Shown here piece after piece: positions 56,581 to 64,000 of a DNA stretch of 64,000 nucleotides. Origin of the DNA: Glycine soja (lineage: Eukaryota > Streptophyta > Magnoliopsida > Fabales > Fabaceae); the NCBI RefSeq assembly GCF_004193775.1, contig NC_041020.1, positions 11,477,198 through 11,541,197 on the forward strand. Direction: 5' to 3'. The notes beneath the pieces were generated by a model. That model was not told the DNA's origin. It made no database searches and saw nothing but the letters and a program-made list of their open reading frames with translations. Within the stretch, counting starts at the first letter, position 1. Every line of letters begins with the position of its first letter. Position numbers and translations under genes: made by a program.

Positions 56581-58260
56581 AATTTGAATATTAATCTCTT
56601 ATTTTTTTTAGTAAATACTCAATCTCAAAAAATAACCATTCAATTTAAATTAATTTTTAGTTAATAATTGTTCAAAATTTTAAAGATAAAATATATTAAT
56701 TAGTAATATTAAATTTTAATTTAGATTATACATTTTATGGATTAATTTAGATTAACATTATATTTTATGGCAATTTCTTGTTAGTTTCAACAATGATATT
56801 CATTTTATCTTGAAATCAAACTCCAAAATGGCCACAAGCATTTGGATTAACATTATTTTCTTACAAAGTAATAAAATTAAAAAATATATATTTAATATTT
56901 TTTCATTTAATAATAAGATTATTAGTAATATATTACAGGAGATTTATTCAAACATAAATATGCAAGGTTATTATTAGGAATTGGAATTTGTGTCCCCTGA
57001 GAATGTCTCCTAGTGTATCCAATTGATTGATGAGGTCCGGCTGCTTCCTGAAGACCATAAAGCGAAAGTAGAAAAAGCTGGAGGTAGACTTCATACTAAT
57101 AATAATTAAAAAATGATTAAAAAGAAATAAGAGAAAATCACGTGAGATTGAAAAATAGAGTAGGAAATTAATTTAAATTAGAAAAAAGATGAGGAAATCA
57201 AGAAAGACATATAAGAAAGAAGAAGAGAAATCTGATAAAAAGAAAATTTTCAAAACGAAAAGGTGTAATTCACCTTTTATACATAAAACTATCAATTAAA
57301 ATATCATATTTCACACAAAATTACAAATTTATTTTAAAAAAATTATCGATCTATGAAACTTTAATCTCACTTGCCATAAAATCTTTCACATTTACTCACA
57401 TTTTCTGATTTGCTTGCTACCTTTGAACCTTTAAAATCATTTTGCATTCCGAATTTGTCACAAGCCTCTAATTATTTAAATAAAAAATTCTAAGATATTT
57501 TCATAAAAAAAGAAGAAGAAGAATTGAACAAGAGAATTAATGAAGAACTAGAAACGCTCCATGAAAGCTAAGGAAAAGGACAGACATACAATTTAAGTGG
57601 AACTGAAAATACGAAATTTAAAAAGCAAGAAAATTTTCTTGTTTGTGCGGTGACACAAAGCAAGTAAAGAACGTAACCATGCTTTAGCATAGTAATAGTA
57701 ATCAGTCACACTTTGGACATGAGGAAGTAAGAGTAGAAGGTGACGACATGACCCTTAACGCCTACGTCAGGGTTAGTATCGTTGGTCCAACAATTGCGGT
57801 CGTTAAGTGATATATCATATGTTTCATGTTACATAATACTCCATATAATTAAGACATGCAGCATCTGATTACCTTTGGATTCGCCAACGAAGCAACTCCG
57901 GCGTCCTCCACCTCTGGCTCTGGGGAAACAAGGTTCCTCACCTCAATCGCTGCGTCATATGACATATTTTAAACAATTCTGTTTCAATAGGATAGGAGGC
58001 AGATAGCTATTTCGTTCAAAATAGAACCATGGTAATGTGAGACATATGACCATATGTTCTTGGTAATGTGGCTATCTGCATGTGCATGAATAGCTCAAGA
58101 GTGAATCAGAACCATGGTCATGTGAGTTCAAGTGCTTGGTTCTTTGACATGGATATCCTTATTTTATATGATTTTGATATTTCATATTTGCATATGATTA
58201 TATTTATAGTTTCTAGCAATTTGTTCATTTCAGCTTAATTCATATATTGCTGATTTGCAG
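56581..58260. other. CACTA interior left of the LACS fragment (unit 2)
   Basis: AT-rich. It contains the deletion junction near 56850 and the unit 2 copy of the candidate antisense first exon (57873-57965). No other exon is recognised. Confidence 0.4.
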
Positions 58261-60046
58261 GGTGTAAAATGTGGTATTTATGGTGCCAATTCTGCAGAAT
58301 GGATTATGAGCATGCAGGTACATTTTATTTTTGAATTTGCTTCCCTTGTTTTCTGGTGAGTTTTTTCCATCTTGATTTTTCTGCTCACTCTATATGTTGG
58401 AGGTTTCTATTGTATTATTTAGATGTTGATATGTTGATTTTTGTTTCTTTTTTGCGCTGAGTATCTATTGTTATTTCTATTTCTACTGTATTGTTTCTTT
58501 GGTAGTTGGATTTTTGTAGTCCTTATTGAGCTTAATGGAGAATAAGGCATTTCTAGATTGAAGCTTTGTTTCTTATATTGAATATCTACTCTTTGCAGAG
58601 AGTTCCACTTATTTACGAACAAAGTCCTTTTAAAATAATGCAAGTAAAGAACTTACACTGAGACTTGTCCGGTACCTAAAATTGTGATATATAACTTTTC
58701 TAACAATGATATGTTTTTTGAAGTTTACTGCATGCAGTAAATTCAAATGGTGCATGGTACTGGGAGAATATCTCATTGTACAAATATTCATTTTTCAAAT
58801 TAAACTTATAATTTTCAGTTGCTTTGACACTCTCATTCATATGACACAGGTGTTGGGGCTATAGAGTTTATTATATGCCATTCAGAGGTCTCAATTGCAC
58901 TTGCAGAAGAGAAGAAGATACCTGAGGTTCTCCTATCTAAACCCTCTGTTTTATAGCAGTTTAATTGTTAGGAAGGATTTTAGAGTTGTGTACAATCTTT
59001 TGTAAACAGTTAGTCTCACCCAAATATTTGTTTTGAAACTTTTCAGCTATTCAAGACATTTCCAAATGCAACAAAGTATCTCAAGAGTAAGTTTTGTTGA
59101 TTCTCTCCTTTCTTTCCTAAAATGCTTGTGCTTTAGAAAGAAGCATTCATTTTTATGTCTTTGTTACAGCAATTAATGAATATAACTTTTTTGTGCAATG
59201 GAAATGAAAATATAAGGATATCTTTTAAATGGAAACTTGGGGATTGTTTGGTTTGACCAATTTATACAGAATCATATACATTGGAATTTATTTTTCTGAG
59301 GTTAATTTCAGTCATGACCTCAAGGAATTAATTATGTCTTTTGCTTTGAATATTTTGTGTTTCCCATTCCTAATTCAATTTTTAATACTGCCACAGGATC
59401 AAACTCAGAGCTTTGAACTTCCTATTAAGAAAAGGATGTATACATATCATACCTTCCACTCGCACATACTTTTTTTAGGACCATTGAGGAGATATTCATA
59501 TGGCATGGTGCTTCAATTGGTTTCTGGCGTGGGGTAAGTATATGTAGTATATGTATATCTGTCATTATGAAATGAACATTTGGTGTAATAATTAAACTTT
59601 GGATTTGTTTGATCCCCCCCCCCCCCCACACAAAAGTTGAACTTCGGATTTGGAATATGACCATCATTTACTCAATGGCTGTAGGATGTCAAATTGTTAA
59701 TTGATGATGTTGGGGAACTAAAACCAACTATTTTCTGTGTTGTTCCCCATGTGCTTGATAGAGTGTACTCAGGTAAACTCTTGAAAATTCTCATGATTGA
59801 TGACAGTTTGATGATCTTTCCATAATCATATAATCTTGATGGTAAAATTATTATTTCAATAGGACAAAACTACTCTGCAAATTATTTCTTGATCATTGGA
59901 GTAGCATTTTTCTTACTTTTCTTTTTCATTTTTCTTCCTTCCCCTTCCCAATTGGGAAAAAAATGCATTGACTCTCAACCCCTATCTGATACACAGGTTT
60001 GACACAGAAGATTTCTTCTGGGGGCCTCTTGAGGAAGACATTAAAG
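58261..60046 (+). pseudogene. Captured long-chain acyl-CoA synthetase exons, frames open (unit 2)
   Basis: Exon pieces are 58261-58317 (KCGIYGANSAEWIMSMQ), 58850-58926 (AIEFIICHSEVSIALAEEKK), 59047-59086 (FKTFPNATKYLK), 59397-59533, 59685-59772 (ELKPTIFCVVPHVLDRVYS) and 59997-60046 (LTQKISSGGLLRKTL). All lack stops and keep GT-AG borders. The fourth is chimeric: 59397-59434 reads FELPIKK, and 59435-59533 in another frame reads DVYISYLPLAH, then IWHGASIGFWRG. The intervening AMP-binding signature (TSGTTG type) is missing. The join of exon 1 to exon 2 also skips sequence. It cannot encode a working synthetase. Confidence 0.87.
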
Positions 60047-60600
60047 AAAGACAGTAGAATCTCCTTTTATGTTTATTATTATTTTCAAAACTCAAAAAGA
60101 AAGACAGATTTGAACTGTAATTATGTATGTATGAACATGCGCACACAATAGAATCTCCTTTTATGTTTATGTAGTCTAATTTTGGATTTTGAATGCTAAT
60201 TATATGGGTCTAAAATTGTTCTTGATTAATTTGATTAGGGAAATGGCGATTAGCTAATACTTCTATATTTAGATTTATTTCTTATAAATATAAATCAATA
60301 AAATTAAGAGCACAACTATAAAATTATGTCTAACTGAAATATATGTGGAAGTTATTCTGATGTCTTGTCACTCTAACTTTGTGTATATATGCAAAAGATA
60401 TTGTAGACATCTTTATGGTCCTTGTACTAGATTAGGGTCTTGATGTCTTGTCACTCTAATAGTGGAGGGTCAGCTCTAGCCAAGGCCAAGGTAATTATGA
60501 ACTTGGCAAAGCTAGTTGGAGTTGGAGCTGGAAGGATCGTTGGATTGCTGCACTGCCCACATTCAATTATGTATGTTATAAGCTCTCTCTAAGATCTAAA
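60047..60600. other. CACTA interior right of the LACS fragment (unit 2)
   Basis: Counterpart of 18341-18894. No recognised exon. Confidence 0.35.
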
Positions 60601-60867
60601 CATTTACCTACAGTTGAAGATGATAGGTACATGTTAAAGACTTTTACCTACAGTTAGGAGATGTAAGTAGAAGTTAATGACTTTTACCTACACACTATAC
60701 ATAGTAGGTAAAACCTATAGTGACAGACAATTAGCTGTCATTTTACGCCCCCTCAAAGTTGACAGAAGAAACGTCTGTAGGACAAAGTTTATTATACATT
60801 TACCTACGGCTTTTTAACTTATAGTGACAGTTTTTGTCTGTAGGTATAGGTCATTTTTATTGTAGTG

Positions 60868-62055
60868 TTGCACTAGGTGTGTGGCTTGTTTACAAGCCTA
60901 GTCTAGGGTGATACCTCATAGGCTATACACACCCTTACTCATCCCATTTGCACCCTCGGTAGACATTAGTATGGACTTTGTTCTTGGGCTTCCTTGAACC
61001 CAAAGACGTGTAGACTCTATCTTTGTGGTGGTGGATAGGTTTAGCAAGATGGCACACTTTATACCATGGCATAAGGTAGATGATGTTTCTCACATCTCAA
61101 AACTCTTCTTTGGGGAAATTATGAGACTCCATGGTTTGCGTAGGATTATTGTGTCAAATAGAGATGCTAAGTTCCTTAGCCTTTTCTGGAAAACCTTATG
61201 GGCTAAGCAAGGAACTAAGCTTCTTTTCTCTTCCACTTGTCATCCATAAATTGATGGGCAAACAAAGGTAGTGAATGGGTCTCTATCCACCCTTTTAAGG
61301 GCTTTTCTGAACGGAACCCATAAGTCTTAGGATTAGTATCTTCCTCATGTAGAATTTTCCTATAACAGGGGGATTCATAGAACCACCAAGCAATCCCCTT
61401 TTGAGGTTATCTATGGGTTCAATCCACTAACACCCTAAGACCTAATTCCCCTCCCACTTGACACTTCTTTTATACATAAAGAAGGGGAATCAAGGTTAGA
61501 GTTTGTAAAGAAGTTGCATTAGAGGGTTAGGAACCAACCAAAGGTGTATGCTACTAAAGGAAATAGAGGAAGAAATGAGCTAGTTCTTAATGAAGGGGAC
61601 TGGGTTTGGCTCCATCTTAGGAAGGATAAATTCCCTACTAAGAGGAAATCCAAGCTTAGTCCTAGAGGATGGACCTTTTCAAGTCTTGCAGAGGATCAAT
61701 AAAATGCCTATAGGTTGGACCTCCGAGAAGAGTATGGAGTCAGCACCACTTTTAACATTTCTGATTTAATTCCTTTTGCAGGTGGAGCCGATACTGAGTA
61801 GGAGGAACCAACAGATTTGAGGTCAAATCCCCTTCAAGGGGGAGGGGATGATACAATCCTCCCTAGGAAGGGATCAGTCACCAGAGCCATGAGCAAAAGA
61901 CTCCAAGAGGATTGGGCTAGAGCTGCTAAAGAAGGTCCTAGGGTTCTCATGAACCTTAGGATAGATTTCTGAGCCCATGGGCCAAGGTTGGGTCCACTTT
62001 TCTTTGTAAATATTAGAATAGGTTTTCCTACTTTTAGGCCTTGTATTTTGGCCAT
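60868..62055 (+). pseudogene. Gypsy Y pol, part 2 and C-terminal tail (unit 2)
   Basis: Counterpart of 19163-19974 joined to 29187-29560, uninterrupted because the copia element is absent. It contains the integrase core ([13 protein letters not shown]), the GDWVWLHLRK block, and the empty copia target CCTTT at 61674-61678. Shared stops remain (for example 61246-61248). Confidence 0.85.
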
Positions 62056-62452
62056 TTTAGGTTTGTAAGGAACCCTACAAATTAAGGGTACAAGTTAAGG
62101 GTACCCTAGTAGTATAAGGTTTTAGCCTTGTATTTCGGGGCATTTTGAGTAGTCTTTGTAGTAGGGACTTTAATTTTTGTATTTTCATGTATTTTGGCAT
62201 GGGGTGAGCTTAGCTATTGGAGAGGTGTGAGTAGCCCCCCTCTAGCTTCTCAAGGAAGCTTTCTTCCTTACTTCCCAAGGAAGCAACCTTCCTCGCTTCT
62301 CAAGGAAGCTTCCCATGTGCTAGGCTATAAATAGAAACATGTGTAACACTTGTCATAACTTTGATGATTGAGAAACTTGTGAGACACACCTCAAAGTTCA
62401 ACTTCTCTCCCTAATCTCCTTCAATTCCCATGCCCCCCCCCCCCACCCTCTA
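62056..62452 (+). repeat. LTR-like region downstream of Gypsy Y (unit 2)
   Basis: Counterpart of 29561-29965, with the TATA box CTATAAATAG at about 62325-62334 and a C-tract at 62433-62444. Confidence 0.5.
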
Positions 62453-63402
62453 TGATGCAATCCTACCCCCTAAGGGCATTGAATAGAAGACTCAAAGATG
62501 ATTGGGCTAGAGATGCAAGAGAAGGCCCTAGGGTTCTCATGAGCCTTAGGGTAGATTTCGGGTCCATGTCATGGGCTAAGTATGAGCCCACTAATCTTTG
62601 TACATATTAGATTAAGGTTTCATTATTTTTGGCCTTGTATTTAGGGCTCCATATTATAGGTACGGTACCCTAGAAATATAGGATTTTTCAGCCCTTGTAT
62701 TTTAGGGCATCTAGACTAGTTTTTGTATTAGGAGTATTTTTGTAATTTTCACATGCATTAAGTGAATATTTGATGTGTGTGTTAGGAAATAAATTTAATT
62801 GAATTGGGAGAAGCTCAATCCTATTAAATTTTAGAGGGGGAGGTGAGCATTTGCTTGCTACTCCCCATTGCCACATCATATAGTCTCACTTTGTGCATGT
62901 CCTTCATGCTTTACATGCCTCATAACATCTAAGCACACTTAGTGGAGAATCCTAAACTTGATCTTGGATCAGTGGACTGAACCATAGCTGAAATTCACTA
63001 ATCATAATTAGTGAAATTTTGGCTCCAAAATTTGGCTCCACAAATTCAATTTCAAATTCAAATTGAAATTTGAGTAGCAAGTAAATGCTCACCCCCCCCC
63101 CCTATGAAATTTACAAAACTACCCCTAATACAAAAACTAGTCTAGGTGCCCTAAAATACAAGGACTGAAAAATCCTACATTTCCAGGGTACCCTACCTAT
63201 ATTATGGAGCCCTAAATGCAAGGGCCAAAAATAATGAAACCTTAATCTAATATACAAAGATAAGTGAGTTCATACTTAGCCCATGTCATGGGCCTGAAAT
63301 CTACCTTAAGGCTCATGAGAACCGTATGGCCTTCTCTTGCATCTCTGGCCCAATCTTCTTGGAGTCTTCTATCCAATGCCCTTAGGGGGTAGGATTGCAT
63401 CA
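62453..63402. repeat. Large foldback: ~300-bp inverted arms (unit 2)
   Basis: Arms at about 62453-62751 and 63107-63402, as in unit 1. The two arms differ from each other more than each differs from its unit 1 counterpart, so the foldback predates the duplication. Confidence 0.8.
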
Positions 63403-63640
63403 CTCTATCTTTCTCATTCTTTTCCTTCATTGAAGCTTCCTCTGTAAGCTTCTTATCCAAGGCACTCTTTTGGTGGTGAAGCTTCTCCTTCCATGGCTTA
63501 TCCTCTAGTAGATGGCGCCTCCTCTCACCTCTTATCCTTTATCTTTCCCTGCAACTCCATGGTTGAAAATAACCATTGAAGGACCTTATTGAAGCTCAAA
63601 GACCCAACCTCCATAGAAGCTTCACAAGAAAGCTTCCATC
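63403..63640 (-). repeat. LTR-like piece, minus strand (unit 2)
   Basis: Counterpart of 30913-31149. Non-coding. Confidence 0.55.
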
Positions 63641-63987
63641 AATATTATACTTAGACTATCCTAAAAAATGATAGCTTTTTCAATTGGAAACCCAAGATTG
63701 CTAACCAGACCTTTAAGTCAGATCCCATCCTTTATTGCTTCTATTAGAGCATGCACTCTACCTTTGTAGTGGATAAAACCACAATGGGCTAAAGAGTTTC
63801 CTTCCAACTATCAAGAGAGTTGCCAATCATGAATGCGTACCTTGTCATAGTTCTCCTTGCATCCAAATCTACAGCATAGTCAAAATCTAAATAACCAGCA
63901 AGAGCACAAGACGTGTCTCCATGGTAGACAAGTCCAATATCAATTGTACCCATTAGTACCCAAATATACATATCACAACTTACCAAT
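63641..63987 (-). pseudogene. Copia RNase H remnant (unit 2)
   Basis: Counterpart of 31150-31496 (GLVYHGDTSCALAGY, DLDARRTMT). It again ends precisely at an LTR X start. Confidence 0.8.
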
Positions 63988-64000
63988 TGTCGCAACCTAC
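63988..64000 (-). repeat. Start of a further LTR X (cut by window end)
   Basis: The last 13 bases, TGTCGCAACCTAC, equal the first 13 of LTR X at 31497. This shows that unit 2 is also followed by LTR X. Confidence 0.85.

Larger units (their letters stand above)
56152..60867 (+). mobile_element. CACTA transposon carrying host gene fragments (unit 2)
   Basis: Same insertion as 12378-19162, in the same Gypsy Y codon. The left target copy ATT is intact (56149-56151), while the right reads TT. This copy lacks 2081 bp that unit 1 keeps (13077-15157), including the GH28 and SET exons. The junction at 56849-56858 has about 8 extra bases (ACATTATT). Subterminal CCTACA/TGTAGG arrays lie at 56170-56580 and 60600-60850. 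No transposase. Confidence 0.9.
31497..63987 (+). repeat. Tandem duplication, unit 2
   Basis: This unit is bounded on the left by LTR X (31497) and on the right by the first 13 bases of another LTR X (63988-64000). The repeat period is 32,491 bp. LTR copies at both borders suggest that unequal recombination between LTRs made the array. Whether a third unit follows cannot be seen. Confidence 0.93.

Overview
The window is repeat-rich plant nuclear DNA. The families present (a Ty1/copia element with an envelope-like ORF, CACTA and RTE-type elements, legume-type LTRs, and introns of plant type) best fit a legume, most likely soybean (Glycine). This is recognition from memory, not a database match. 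No bacterial genes, rRNA, tRNA or CRISPR arrays were found.

The dominant structure is a direct tandem duplication with a period of about 32.5 kb. Unit 1 runs from before base 1 to 31496. Unit 2 runs from 31497 to 63987. Both units begin in the same LTR (called LTR X here), and the window ends 13 bases into a third occurrence of that LTR (63988-64000). By eye the units differ by roughly 1-2% in substitutions, plus several large presence/absence differences.

Shared layout, left to right: LTR X and the 3' part of its minus-strand Gypsy-like element, with a 69-bp minisatellite and a broken transposon-protein ORF; a foldback element; a minus-strand LTR-retrotransposon remnant with a tRNA-Met type primer site; a MATH-BTB (BPM-like) gene, broken in both units by different mutations; a second LTR X-like remnant; a decayed Ty3/Gypsy pol (Gypsy Y) interrupted by a CACTA transposon that carries pieces of unrelated host genes; the Gypsy Y tail; a foldback with ~300-bp arms; and a copia RNase H remnant that abuts the next LTR X.

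Unit 1 alone has a 9.2-kb Ty1/copia element (19975-29186, TSD CCTTT) inside Gypsy Y, and a 2.1-kb CACTA segment holding polygalacturonase and trithorax-type SET fragments. Unit 2 alone has an 8.6-kb block with Rad21-like, WRKY-like and other gene remains (37790-46409), a 0.4-kb nucleoside-hydrolase fragment, and a full-length RTE-type LINE with an intact 1016-codon ORF (46955-50133).

The nesting orders the events: Gypsy Y, then CACTA, then the tandem duplication, then copia insertion in unit 1 and LINE insertion in unit 2, with independent deletions in each. Apart from the LINE ORF I see no clearly intact protein gene. The notable biology is multi-gene capture by the CACTA element, a perfect 34-bp hairpin upstream of the copia envelope-like ORF, and the paired natural experiment formed by the two diverging units.
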